Shown: positions 1 through 7,313, counted from the stretch's first letter. The stretch: DNA of 64,000 nt from Pseudocoprococcus catus (GCF_902381825.1 NZ_LR698973.1:3249640-3313639); one strand, 5' to 3'. Notes: generated from the letters alone by a model not told the origin. Program-made: numbers and translations.

Positions 1-98
1 CAGGCAGAAAGCCTTTCCGCAAACTCGGCATATTCTTCCTCGGTCATGCGTGTCTTGACTACCCGGCTGCGGTGCGGCGTGTTGTATCGTTTTCGCAT
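1..98 (-). CDS. MobC-like relaxosome protein, 5' end only
   Basis: The reverse strand starts at 98 with ATG behind a perfect AGGAGG and reads MRKRYNTPHRSRVVKTRM followed by TEEEYAEFAERLSA before leaving the window. This basic N-terminus followed by 'RMTEEE' is typical of the small MobC-type accessory proteins of conjugative and mobilisable elements in Firmicutes, which help the relaxase at oriT. That assignment is from family knowledge; only 32 codons are visible. The adjacent Tn916-like sigma and HTH genes support a mobile-element setting. The gene is cut by the window edge, not visibly broken. Confidence 0.6.
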   Translation of the reverse strand, partial: MRKRYNTPHRSRVVKTRMTEEEYAEFAERLSA

Positions 99-628
99 GA
101 TAAAACCTCCTTTCTGTGCGTGGTGTCCTCTCACTAATAGGAGAAAAACGGGGTGTGAAGCGGAACTGTTTTTGAAAAATCCGAAAAAATATTTTGAGGG
201 ATTTTTAAGCGGCGCAAGCCGCATAAGCAGGGTTTGGGGAAGGCACTCCCCAACAAGATTCCCGCAGGGGCAAAATGAGCGAAAAGCGAATTTTGGTACT
301 GCGGTAGAATCTTGCTCTAAAAAACTACCGCTTTCCTCGGCGGCTCTGGTTTGCGGATATACTGGCTTGCTCCACCAATATAGCGATTGCGGCGGCGTGT
401 TCTGCCCGCTGTTCACCACTACAACGGTGAAAAGGGGGCGTTTTGGCAAACGCAGCGGAAATTTTTTTGTTTTCCCTGTCTGCTCCCTACAACAATCCGG
501 CGGTGTGGTTTGCCAAAGATTTTTGAAAATGGGCGCAAAAAAAGCAGTAAACCTTTTCAAGATTTACTGCTTATCTGCCGCTGTGATGGGCGGTGGTATT
601 AAATTGTCAGCCGTTTTTCAAATGGAAT
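99..628. other. Gene-poor stretch inside the mobile-element end
   Basis: No convincing gene. A reverse-strand frame of roughly 50 codons ends at a stop at 325-327 and reads like the tail of a basic protein (ends NQSRRGKR), but it has no start with a ribosome binding site and may be a remnant. The plus-strand open frames here lack start signals and have no recognisable family. The stretch probably belongs to the same mobile element as its neighbours. Confidence 0.4.
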
Positions 629-1039
629 TTATCTGCAATCGCTTTCTTTCCGCTTTCCAATTCCTTTTCTGTAATCTTCCATAATCCTAACGCAATGATC
701 TGCTATCTTTTGCATTCCGAGTTCTTCAAAAAAGGCAATTTGTATTTTCATCAGTTCTTCACAAACAGTCAACTTCTGCTCATCCATATTGCTAATAGCA
801 AGCCATGGGAACGCTTTATATTTCTTAGTGTCCCCAATGAGAAAATTGTACCCTATCAACTCATTTTCACGGAAAGCGAAATAGAATTGTGGGCCTGAAC
901 CTGGAACTGACTTTTCCATAATTTGCTGCATTGTTTTCACGCCGCCGTATGCCGGAAAAAAACCTATTCGCTCAAGAGCATTTAATATGTCAATCCTTTT
1001 ATCTGTGGGTATGTCTCTATAATTGATAATCTGTTCCAT
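629..1039 (-). CDS. Small hypothetical protein, possibly GNAT-like
   Basis: 136 residues from the ATG at 1039, which has an AGGG about ten bases upstream; an upstream ATG at 1054 has no such signal. The segment YFAFRENELIGYNFLIGD followed by a PWLAI strand and a long helix resembles the central part of a GNAT acetyltransferase, but the usual acetyl-CoA loop (Q/RxxGxG/A) is not seen, so the assignment is weak. It sits between the mobC-like start and the element's HTH gene, so it is probably cargo of the mobile element. Confidence 0.45.
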   Translation of the reverse strand: MEQIINYRDIPTDKRIDILNALERIGFFPAYGGVKTMQQIMEKSVPGSGPQFYFAFRENELIGYNFLIGDTKKYKAFPWLAISNMDEQKLTVCEELMKIQIAFFEELGMQKIADHCVRIMEDYRKGIGKRKESDCR

Positions 1040-1096
1040 TTGCTCTACCCTCATTGAAGTTTAATTTGTCAGGCTCTAATTATACAACTTTTCTGT

Positions 1097-1294
1097 TTAG
1101 CGGTCAAAGCGGAACTTCAACAGGCTTTCTATCAGTTGCCTGACGATATGCTCCTGCATATCCGTGTTAATCTGTCCGTCTATTTTCGCACAAGAGCGGA
1201 TATATCCCGCATAATGGGATAGGACGGCGGCAACAGCTTCCGGGTCGCCCTCGCTTGCCTTAACGATTGTCTCATAGGGAAGTAGCTGGCTCAT
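1097..1294 (-). CDS. Helix-turn-helix protein, Tn916 Orf8 type
   Basis: 65 residues beginning MSQLLPYETIVKASEGDPEA and ending LLKFRFDR. The pattern (a short helix, 'A..GD.EA...VL.HY..YI') matches the small conjugative-transposon HTH proteins encoded beside the Orf7-type sigma factor. The start lies 23 bp inside the end of the sigma-factor gene, so the two are probably translationally coupled. In this family the protein is thought to take part in control of transfer functions; that is knowledge of the family, not something the sequence shows. Confidence 0.75.
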   Translation of the reverse strand: MSQLLPYETIVKASEGDPEAVAAVLSHYAGYIRSCAKIDGQINTDMQEHIVRQLIESLLKFRFDR

Positions 1295-1730
1295 AGGACA
1301 AACCCTCCAACTCTGCCCGTAGCCGCCGTAAAATCATCTGAATACGCCGCCCGGTTGTGTTGCCAGCCCGTCCATATCTCCGTCCAATCTCCCTATGCGT
1401 CAATCGTTGGAAGTAGTACAAGAAAATGATTTCCTGTTCCATCTGTGATAGTGCGGACAGGGCTGCGGCAAGCTCTGGACTTTCCAAAAGCACCATCTGA
1501 CCACAGACGAAAAGCGGATAGCTGGTCATGCCGGATTGCTCCGCAAAGTATTTATCTGTGGTACTGAATGGATAGTGTTTTTCTTCTATCAGATATTCAA
1601 GCGAGATTTCCCGCTTGCGGCGGCTCCGTATGCTCCGGGCTGCGTCTATGGCAGCGTGGCGAATAACAGTCTTGCAAAAGGCATCGTGTGTATGCCGGAT
1701 ATGTTCTTGATACTTTTCGTGTTCGGTCAT
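1272..1730 (-). CDS. Sigma-70-like factor, Tn916 Orf7 type
   Basis: 152 residues from the ATG at 1730, chosen because AAAGGGGG lies just upstream; a longer frame to 1772 lacks a signal. The C-terminal third (MEQEIIFLYYFQRLTHREIGRRYGR and on to RRIQMILRRLR) is a sigma region-4 helix-turn-helix of the 'QE..I...YF...H.EIG' kind. The N-terminal half has the basic RSIRSRRKREISLEYL patch common to conjugative-transposon sigma factors. It overlaps the HTH gene downstream and marks this end of the window as part of an integrative element. Confidence 0.8.
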   Translation of the reverse strand: MTEHEKYQEHIRHTHDAFCKTVIRHAAIDAARSIRSRRKREISLEYLIEEKHYPFSTTDKYFAEQSGMTSYPLFVCGQMVLLESPELAAALSALSQMEQEIIFLYYFQRLTHREIGRRYGRAGNTTGRRIQMILRRLRAELEGLSYEPATSL

Positions 1731-1892
1731 GGAAAATCCCCCTTTCTGAATAATGGCAGAGGGCGGCAGCATCTTGTGCTGTCGCCCTCTTGATTACCGA
1801 ACAGCAAAGACGGGCGGGGCTGTCAACGGCGGCACATTTCCGCCGTTCATCTTGACCGTTGACAGGCTCGGCTGGATTTGCTATTTATTTCC

Positions 1893-2480
1893 TCACCATT
1901 CCTGTGTCTTGGCTTCCTTCCGGATTTTCATTATCTGTATTTGATATATACTGCCAGGAATTACAGAAACCAACGCAAAAATACCAAAGATTATAGACTG
2001 CTTTGTAACTGCGAATAGTGCAAACATGAGCAGTAGAAATAGCCACGGATTGCGTAAGTTGCGATAATATTTTTCTTTATCGTCATAAGAGGTATGGAGT
2101 TCAAAAGGCTTTCCATCATTTGCTTTTTCCACAATCAAGATTTCTCGATTAAAAGTTGTTGTGTTTGTCGCAATACGACCGCCCCTTTCTGCCCATGGGC
2201 GCCAGCGAACTTTTCCAACAGAATAGTTTAGATTGATATTTTTAAAAAACACCTTATATCCCATATCCTCCAAAAAATTAGCATAATCTATTGAACTCTC
2301 TTTTGATTTTTCTCCGATAAACTCTACACAATAGGTCACTTCATCGGGCTTGCATTTTTCAAATTCGTATAACAGTTTTCCTGTCCGAACAAGTCGATAA
2401 CCCTTTTCAGACATTTTGTTTAGCCATTTTTCCTGCGTATTTAGCAATCCGCCAAAAAAGCGATAACATTTTTTACTCAT
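1893..2480 (-). CDS. DUF2812 membrane protein (pair 1)
   Basis: 195 residues. The N-terminal 120 residues form the DUF2812 domain (start MSKKCYRFFGGLLNTQEKW; 'WLNKMSEKGYRLV' is the family hallmark), followed by two close membrane segments around residues 142-180 (NPWLFLLLMFALFAV and IIFGIFALVSVIPG). The ATG overlaps the PadR stop by 4 bp (2477-2480), so the pair is translated together. PadR/DUF2812 pairs are common in Clostridia; the DUF2812 partner has no established function and is probably the product whose level PadR controls. A second, diverged pair lies at 16701-17574. Confidence 0.85.
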   Translation of the reverse strand: MSKKCYRFFGGLLNTQEKWLNKMSEKGYRLVRTGKLLYEFEKCKPDEVTYCVEFIGEKSKESSIDYANFLEDMGYKVFFKNINLNYSVGKVRWRPWAERGGRIATNTTTFNREILIVEKANDGKPFELHTSYDDKEKYYRNLRNPWLFLLLMFALFAVTKQSIIFGIFALVSVIPGSIYQIQIMKIRKEAKTQEW

Positions 2481-2800
2481 ACTGCACCTCCAATAATTTC
2501 ACTTGCAATGCTTACAAGTTCATTTAGTCTTGCAAGCTCTTTTTCTGCAATTTCTTTTCCCTGTGCTGTAATGTGGTATTCTTTTTTTCTTCCCTCACTA
2601 TCTCCATAAGGTTCAATCCACTTCTTGTCCTGCAAAGAGTTTAATGCTCCATATAAAGTGCCTGCTCCTAACGAAAGCCGCCCGCCCGTTTTTTCTTCAA
2701 CAAACTGCATAACGGCGTATCCGTGTTTTGGTGTATAAAGAGAGAGTAAAATATAAAAGGTCACTTCTGTAAGTGCGCCACTTTTTGCATTGTCTCTCAT
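2477..2800 (-). CDS. PadR-family transcriptional regulator (pair 1)
   Basis: 107 residues, ATG at 2800 with AAGGAGG eight bases upstream. It has the PadR winged-helix signature: TFYILLSLYTPKHGYAVMQF, then LSLGAGTLYGALNSLQDKKW and the wing GRKKEYHITAQG. PadR proteins are small dimeric repressors that usually regulate their own operon. An inverted repeat covering the promoter just upstream (2815-2852) is the obvious target. It heads a two-gene operon with the DUF2812 gene. Confidence 0.92.
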   Translation of the reverse strand: MRDNAKSGALTEVTFYILLSLYTPKHGYAVMQFVEEKTGGRLSLGAGTLYGALNSLQDKKWIEPYGDSEGRKKEYHITAQGKEIAEKELARLNELVSIASEIIGGAV

Positions 2801-2814
2801 AGTCCAGCCTCCTT

Positions 2815-2861
2815 ATTACGGTTACTGTAATAAATATATCACTAACCGTAATATAAGTCAA
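2815..2861 (-). promoter_or_regulatory. Promoter and inverted-repeat operator of the first PadR operon
   Basis: On the reverse strand a -35 TTGACT (2856-2861) and a -10 TATATT (2833-2838) are separated by exactly 17 bases. Arms ATTACGGTTACTG (2815-2827) and CACTAACCGTAAT (2840-2852) form a 13-bp inverted repeat with one mismatch that spans the -10 and part of the spacer. A PadR dimer bound here would block its own promoter. Seen in sequence; the identity of the binder is inferred. Confidence 0.7.
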
Positions 2862-3036
2862 GCAGATTCAAGGAAATTATTTAAGGGGCATGAAAATGGA
2901 GCAGCAACATTTTCGTGTTACTGCTCCACTTTGATACAGAATAGTAGGGTACGCTGTTCTCAATTTGTGTTGTTGCTTCTTTACCGTATATGAGCATTAA
3001 ATCAAGGTACATATTGAGCAGATTGATTTGGGCTTT

Positions 3037-3261
3037 TCAAAGGCTCTGAAGCTCTGCCTGAGCTGTCTTTATAAGTTCTAAACTTGAATCACCGTAGAAA
3101 ATTGCATCTCTATTGTCAAACCAAAGTTTCCAATTGAAATCATAGGTTTGACTATTCCTACATTGTTCCACAAGTTTGTACATTTCTTGTTGGAAATATT
3201 TTTTTGACCTTTCTTTTCTGTTTATTTGATTTTTGATGAGTTGTGAAAAACAATTTGTTTT
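3037..3261 (-). pseudogene. C-terminal fragment of an unrecognised protein
   Basis: The reverse strand holds an open frame of about 70 codons without a start, ending at a stop at 3037-3039 in SSLELIKTAQAELQSL. It includes YDFNWKLWFDNRDAIFYGDS, which has the look of real protein (rich in W, F and D, and low in arginine). No start codon with a ribosome binding site precedes it, and the frame is lost upstream. I do not recognise the family. Most likely the tail of a gene truncated by rearrangement at the edge of the mobile element. Confidence 0.4.
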
Positions 3262-3267
3262 CTATGC

Positions 3268-3303
3268 TGTTATTCTATCATTCAAATTAGAAGCGGGTGG
3301 TCC
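3268..3303 (+). repeat. 36-bp direct repeat, copy 1
   Basis: Begins TGTTATTCTATCATT and ends GGGTGGTCC. It matches 5677-5712 over 36 ungapped positions with 28 identities; the first 15 bases differ once and the last 9 not at all. The two copies bracket the DUF4869/P-loop module. Confidence 0.55.
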
Positions 3304-3413
3304 AGACGAGCAGAAAATAGAGACCTGGATTTTGACGGTCGTTTAGAAAAAGTAAAATATCCAGATGATGAAATATGGATGAGCGTGATGGTATGCAATG
3401 CGAGAAAATTTAG

Positions 3414-3442
3414 TTGTAGGCGGCTGGAATAACAGATATAAT
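3414..3442 (+). promoter_or_regulatory. Promoter of the DUF4869/P-loop operon
   Basis: TTGTAG (3414-3419), 17-base spacer, perfect TATAAT (3437-3442). The extended -35 TTGTAGGCGGC is identical to that of the promoter at 5743-5771 in front of the antiporter gene, so the two may be related by duplication or share a regulator. Confidence 0.6.
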
Positions 3443-3508
3443 AAATAAGTAATAGATGGCGGTTTTGATAAAAAAAGACGTCATTAAGAACAGAGAGGTT
3501 GTGGGATT

Positions 3509-3979
3509 ATGTTGAAAATATGGTATTATGCCAATATTGATTATATGAAAGATGCCCCTTCGTATTTTGATAATGTATATGAAGATGAATGGATAGAAGA
3601 TGATTTTGTAAAGAAAATGATTCAGGATGTGGATCATAGTACCGTCATCAGTGCACATATAATTGAAAGTCCTGTCCTGGGGGCAATCACTCCGAGAGAA
3701 TTATCCGGAGGTGTAAAGGTTTTGATTCTTATGTTAAAGGATGATTCGTTTATCTATAATATGTCTAATTGTGGTGACAACTGTGCAAAGTGGATTTTAC
3801 GAATTGCCGAGAAAAAAGATTTGACAGTATATTTGCAGCATATCATGCATTTTGAGGGGACTTTTAAAATTCAGATTATGAATACCGGAAAGATTGTGTG
3901 CAATCCGGCAGAATATGTGGATGGATTATTGGAAGCGGAGGAAATGGAAGATGAGAGGAAACTATTGGTTCAAAGCTAA
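3509..3979 (+). CDS. DUF4869 family protein
   Basis: 156 residues starting MLKIWYYANIDYMKDAPSYF, a beginning I associate with the DUF4869 family of Lachnospiraceae. No signal peptide or membrane segment is visible, so it is probably cytoplasmic. It is followed by, and overlaps by 29 bp, a P-loop NTPase gene whose ribosome binding site (GGAGG near 3937) lies inside this gene, so the two are almost certainly co-translated. An invariant-looking patch is SPVLGAITPRELSGGVKVLILM. The function is unknown; it may be the partner or substrate adaptor of the NTPase. Confidence 0.7.
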   Translation: MLKIWYYANIDYMKDAPSYFDNVYEDEWIEDDFVKKMIQDVDHSTVISAHIIESPVLGAITPRELSGGVKVLILMLKDDSFIYNMSNCGDNCAKWILRIAEKKDLTVYLQHIMHFEGTFKIQIMNTGKIVCNPAEYVDGLLEAEEMEDERKLLVQS

Positions 3980-4928
3980 GAGCAAAAAGGTTTTATTTGA
4001 GTTTTCCATAAGAAGGAATATTACTGTTATAAAAGGTGATAGTGCAACTGGAAAGACAACACTTTTGCATATTTTATATGAATATTTGAGAATTGGAAAA
4101 CAGTCGGGATATTCGGTTTCAACGAATACGGCATATTATGTATATATTCGGGACGAGGTAGGCCGTGACTGGAAGGATGCATTATATCCGCTGAAAAATA
4201 CGATTATTTTCATTGAGGAAAATAATGATTTTATATTTACAGAGGAATTTGCTTCTTTTGTGAAGAAATCCGGTAATTATTTTGTATTGGTAACACGTGC
4301 ACCACTGAAAATGCTGCCTTACAGTATACATGAAATTTACGAAATTATCACAGATGGAAAAAGAACGGATATCAAGGAATCTTACCATGAATTTAAAGAA
4401 ATATACAGCAATTATCCTATTTTGGAAAATAACAAAATTCAGAATGTAGTCACAGAGGACAGCAATTCAGGATATCAGTTTTGGACAAAAGCACTTGTGG
4501 GAAGTAAGGTCATTAGTTCTAATGGAAATGCAAATATTATCAAACAGGTTAAAAATTTGGAACCAGGCGATACATTGGTAATAGCTGATGGAGCAGCTTT
4601 TGGGTCTTTGATTGAAAGCTGCCTGAGTTCATTTAGGGCTCAAACAAATCGCAGAATTTCGCTCTGGATGCCAGAATCTTTTGAATATTTGATTTTAAAA
4701 TCAGGTGTTCTCAGAAACGAAGAACTAATTTCTATATTAAATAATGTATCGCAGTATGTTGAATCTGAAAAATATGAAAGCTGGGAAAACTTTTTTACAG
4801 AATTATTGATAACGCTGACTGCTGATGGGGTAGAAAGATATTCCAAGAATGTGCTGAATGCGTATTACTTGCAAGAATGGATAATTGAAAAAATTAAGGG
4901 ACAGATGCCGAAAGAAATAAAATTATAA
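3951..4928 (+). CDS. P-loop NTPase partner of the DUF4869 protein
   Basis: 325 residues from the ATG at 3951, nine bases after GGAGG; a longer frame to 3894 lacks such a signal. A Walker A motif (VIKGDSATGKTTLL) lies at about residues 25-40 and a plausible Walker B (NTIIFIEEN) about 55 residues later, followed by NYFVLVTRAPLKMLPYS, which resembles a sensor strand. The C-terminal half (residues 170-325) contains GDTLVIADGAAFGSLIE and has no family I recognise. No signature of ABC or classical AAA+ proteins beyond the P-loop was seen. AT-rich like its partner. Role unknown; the coupling with DUF4869 argues that they act together. Confidence 0.7.
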   Translation: MRGNYWFKAKSKKVLFEFSIRRNITVIKGDSATGKTTLLHILYEYLRIGKQSGYSVSTNTAYYVYIRDEVGRDWKDALYPLKNTIIFIEENNDFIFTEEFASFVKKSGNYFVLVTRAPLKMLPYSIHEIYEIITDGKRTDIKESYHEFKEIYSNYPILENNKIQNVVTEDSNSGYQFWTKALVGSKVISSNGNANIIKQVKNLEPGDTLVIADGAAFGSLIESCLSSFRAQTNRRISLWMPESFEYLILKSGVLRNEELISILNNVSQYVESEKYESWENFFTELLITLTADGVERYSKNVLNAYYLQEWIIEKIKGQMPKEIKL

Positions 4929-5008
4929 AACTGACGCAGCTTGTAAACTGTCTATCATATAGATGAAGACAAAACGGTTTTAGAATTTACCAATTAAGCA
5001 GCCAAAAA

Positions 5009-5071
5009 GCATCGATTCAAAAATTATAATTCTTTTTTAGTCTCAAATTTTTAAATTGATGCTTTCGTTTA
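5009..5071. terminator. Possible bidirectional hairpin between the P-loop and orphan genes
   Basis: AAAGCATCGATT near 5009 and AATTGATGCTTT near 5058 form a stem of 12 positions with one mismatch around an AT-rich interior of about 36 bases. It lies between the convergent P-loop gene (ends 4928) and the orphan gene (ends 5160) and could serve both. No long T-run follows, so confidence is limited. Confidence 0.4.
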
Positions 5072-5082
5072 ACGATGTTGGA

Positions 5083-5142
5083 TTATTCATATGTTTTTAT
5101 ACTGGAAGTTCGTTTTACCTGATTAATAAATGATTCTGCCAT
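5083..5142 (-). CDS. Very short ORF (19 aa) behind the orphan gene
   Basis: Reverse-strand ATG at 5142, preceded by AGGACAGGTGA, encodes MAESFINQVKRTSSIKTYE and stops at 5083-5085. It starts 17 bases after the stop of the gene at 5160-5621, so it could be a small downstream protein of the same transcript or the residue of a longer one. Too short to judge by composition. Confidence 0.25.
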   Translation of the reverse strand: MAESFINQVKRTSSIKTYE

Positions 5143-5159
5143 TGTAGTCACCTGTCCTT

Positions 5160-5621
5160 TTACCATGAAAAGTCAATTCTGAGGGTTGTATCAGTGCCAT
5201 CTTTTTCAAGCTTCTTTCTACATAAAAATCCCTCTGTTTCCTTATAGAATGGCACATCTACCTTTTTTACGGATGCTTTGAAACCGAGCTGTTTCAATCC
5301 CTTTTCAATTTCGCTTCTTAAATCGTTGATACAATCTGAGTAACAGACATTTTTAACACCAAAACTGCCGGCACCTATATCATCTCGAGGAAGGAGTTTA
5401 TCTTTGATTGGAAGAAGGCGCCAATAATCTTTATCATAGCCAGCATAGGCCAAATAGCCTGAAACTGAATGCTTACCGGCATTATTTTGGCTGCGAGCCA
5501 AGCGTTTCAATTCTTCAAGAACAGCTTTAACATGAAAGTTCAGCCGGTACTGTCTGCCTGCTATTTCTTCTTTCGTCAGCTGTGGGCCTTTGCTGCTGCG
5601 TAATTCATCTGCGAATGTCAT
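5160..5621 (-). CDS. Hypothetical cytoplasmic protein
   Basis: 153 residues, ATG at 5621 behind GGGAGGT. Soluble, charged, with no signal peptide or membrane segment. N-terminal half is helical (MTFADELRSSKGPQLTKEEI; FHVKAVLEELKRLARSQNN) and the C-terminal half contains DCINDLRSEIEKGLKQLGFK followed by short strands. I do not recognise the family. It faces the DUF4869/P-loop operon across an AT-rich gap and lies between the two copies of the 36-bp repeat, so it probably belongs to the same accessory insert. Confidence 0.65.
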   Translation of the reverse strand: MTFADELRSSKGPQLTKEEIAGRQYRLNFHVKAVLEELKRLARSQNNAGKHSVSGYLAYAGYDKDYWRLLPIKDKLLPRDDIGAGSFGVKNVCYSDCINDLRSEIEKGLKQLGFKASVKKVDVPFYKETEGFLCRKKLEKDGTDTTLRIDFSW

Positions 5622-5676
5622 AGGTGATACCTCCCGGATATAAAAATCTAAATGATAGGTTTATTTGTTTTTATGA

Positions 5677-5712
5677 TGTTATTGTATCATTTGAGCTGAA
5701 AGTGGGTGGTCC
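5677..5712 (+). repeat. 36-bp direct repeat, copy 2
   Basis: Begins TGTTATTGTATCATT and ends GGGTGGTCC; partner of 3268-3303 (28 of 36 identical, no gaps). It lies 30 bases ahead of the antiporter promoter. Confidence 0.55.
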
Positions 5713-5742
5713 CGGGTGGGTAAAAAAACAGTGATTTGGAAC

Positions 5743-5771
5743 TTGTAGGCGGCCGTGATAATCGCTATAAT
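5743..5771 (+). promoter_or_regulatory. Promoter of the NhaC-type antiporter gene
   Basis: TTGTAG (5743-5748), 17-base spacer, TATAAT (5766-5771). Its extended -35, TTGTAGGCGGC, repeats that of the promoter at 3414. The position shows that the antiporter cannot start at 5755, inside the promoter. Confidence 0.65.
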
Positions 5772-5826
5772 AATGAAAGAGATAAACGGGCGTTTCACAG
5801 TGCGGCCGTGTCAAAGGAGTCGATCA

Positions 5827-7074
5827 ATGATAATTACAATACTACTTGCAGGGCTGCTTCTTATACTTGCTGCAGGCATCAGGTGTGGCTTTGCGCTGGA
5901 TGATTTAATACGGATGGCAGTCAATGGCATAAAAAAGGCTGTGAATGTCCTGATTGTGCTGGCGATTGTCGGTATTTTGACAGCAATGTGGCGGGCAGAT
6001 GGTACGATCGCTTATATCGTATCATCCGCAGCGGGGTTATTTAAGCCATCTGTTTTGATCGTGACCATTTTTTTGATGAATTGTCTTGTTTCTTTTATGA
6101 CAGGGACTTCATTTGGAACAGCTGCAACCATGGGCGTGATCAGTATGACGATTGCCGGTACAGCAGGTGTTAATCCGGTAATCAGCGGCGGCGCGGTGAT
6201 TTCAGGCTGTTTTTTTGGTGACAGATGTTCACCGCTTTCAAGCAGCACAATTCTCGTGGCCTCTGTGACAGAGACGAATCTGTTTGATAATATCCGAAAT
6301 ATGTTAAGGACGGCAGCAGTTCCTTTTGCCCTGACGTGTATCATCTATGGGGCGATTGGACTTTGTGGCATCAATCAGGTTGATGCCGCTTCCATATCGG
6401 ATGTTTTTGCAAAAGAGTTTCAGCTGAATAGATGGATGATTTTGCCGGCTGTTATTGTGCTTGGACTTTCAATGCTGCGTGTCGATGTGAAGAAGTCGAT
6501 GACGCTCAGTATTGTATGTGCAGTCATCCTTTGTGTTGTGTTTCAACACAGATCAGCAGCGGAAATTATCCGGATCATGCTGACAGGATACAGGGCCGGG
6601 GATCCGGTGGCTGCGCAGATGATCAATGGCGGTGGCCTGCTATCGATGAAGAAGGTTTTGATGATTGTCTGTATGACATCTACTTATTCCGGGATTTTCA
6701 GTGGCACCGGAATGCTGGATGGCATAACGGAATATGTAAAAACAATCTCTCAAAAGACGGGAAGATTTTTATGTATCGTGCTGCTTTCTGTTGTTACAAG
6801 TATGGTCGGCTGCAATCAGACAATTGCGATCATGATGACAGAGCAGCTGGGCTGTGTTTTGTATAAAGAACAAGAAAATTCGCAGAGAGCAGTTGATCTG
6901 GAAGATTCTGCCGTTTTGATTTCGGCACTTATTCCGTGGTCCATTGCGGGAGCCGTGCCAGCAGCTACGATTGGTGCACCGGTATATTGTCTTGCAGCGG
7001 CATGCTATCTGTATTTAATTCCGATTTGTCGACTGGTTAGAAAAAAGAATATCTTTCCGGGATTCAATAATTAA
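5827..7074 (+). CDS. NhaC-family Na+/H+ antiporter
   Basis: 415 residues from the ATG at 5827 (AAAGGAG at 5813-5819); the open frame extends further up but through the promoter. A polytopic membrane protein with about ten hydrophobic segments. Family marks of the NhaC antiporters are GTSFGTAATMGVISMTIAG, SGGAVISGCFFGDRCSPLSS and, near the C-terminus, SALIPWSIAGAVPAATIGAP. NhaC-type proteins exchange external H+ (or another co-substrate such as an organic acid) for internal Na+ or an amino-acid-like anion; several members are not Na+/H+ exchangers, so the substrate stays open. Followed by the metA leader. Confidence 0.88.
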   Translation: MIITILLAGLLLILAAGIRCGFALDDLIRMAVNGIKKAVNVLIVLAIVGILTAMWRADGTIAYIVSSAAGLFKPSVLIVTIFLMNCLVSFMTGTSFGTAATMGVISMTIAGTAGVNPVISGGAVISGCFFGDRCSPLSSSTILVASVTETNLFDNIRNMLRTAAVPFALTCIIYGAIGLCGINQVDAASISDVFAKEFQLNRWMILPAVIVLGLSMLRVDVKKSMTLSIVCAVILCVVFQHRSAAEIIRIMLTGYRAGDPVAAQMINGGGLLSMKKVLMIVCMTSTYSGIFSGTGMLDGITEYVKTISQKTGRFLCIVLLSVVTSMVGCNQTIAIMMTEQLGCVLYKEQENSQRAVDLEDSAVLISALIPWSIAGAVPAATIGAPVYCLAAACYLYLIPICRLVRKKNIFPGFNN

Positions 7075-7107
7075 GAATAATATAAGAAATAAGTCAGTCA
7101 ATCGTCC

Positions 7108-7136
7108 TTGACAGAAGATGCAAAAAAAATTACAAT
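7108..7136 (+). promoter_or_regulatory. Strong sigma-A-type promoter ahead of metA
   Basis: TTGACA (7108-7113), 17-base spacer, TACAAT (7131-7136). The next gene is metA, 178 bases downstream, so the transcript would carry a leader with the hairpin at 7150-7195. Confidence 0.65.
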
Positions 7137-7149
7137 ATCTATTATACAT

Positions 7150-7195
7150 GGAATTTGCTCCCAATTCCGCTGAAAATAAGGATGGGAGCCTTTTT
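7150..7195 (+). terminator. Terminator-like hairpin in the metA leader, with an overlapping alternative
   Basis: GCTCCCA (7157-7163) pairs with TGGGAGC (7183-7189), followed by CTTTTTAT. A competing hairpin GGAATT/AATTCC (7150-7155 with 7163-7168) puts GCTCCC in its loop. It may be an attenuator of metA or simply the terminator of the antiporter gene ending at 7074; the promoter at 7108 favours the first reading. No SAM-riboswitch or T-box consensus was found. Confidence 0.5.
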
Positions 7196-7313
7196 ATCAT
7201 AGTCGGGGGTATAATCTCCGGCTACAATAAAAGAAGAGCTGCGCGTGGATGTGCAGCGAGTTTGACTTGATATTTAATTTGATAATCCGTTATGGATTTA
7301 GGAGGACGACAAC

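Larger units (their letters stand above)
2862..3508. other. AT-rich accessory stretch without an intact gene
   Basis: Between the PadR promoter and the DUF4869 gene the sequence is AT-rich and carries a gene remnant (3037-3261), one copy of a 36-bp repeat (3268-3303) and a promoter (3414-3442). A short plus-strand open frame between about 3290 and 3425 (contains DFDGRLEKVKYPDDEIW) has no start signal and may also be debris. The base composition differs from the flanking housekeeping genes and suggests acquired DNA. Confidence 0.45.

Noticed and set aside
46..684. A 212-codon plus-strand open frame
   Set aside because: No ribosome binding site, odd composition rich in Cys, Phe and Arg, and it runs antisense over the mobC-like start.
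7137..7313. SAM riboswitch in the metA leader
   Set aside because: None of the conserved SAM-I core segments could be found; only small hairpins are present.
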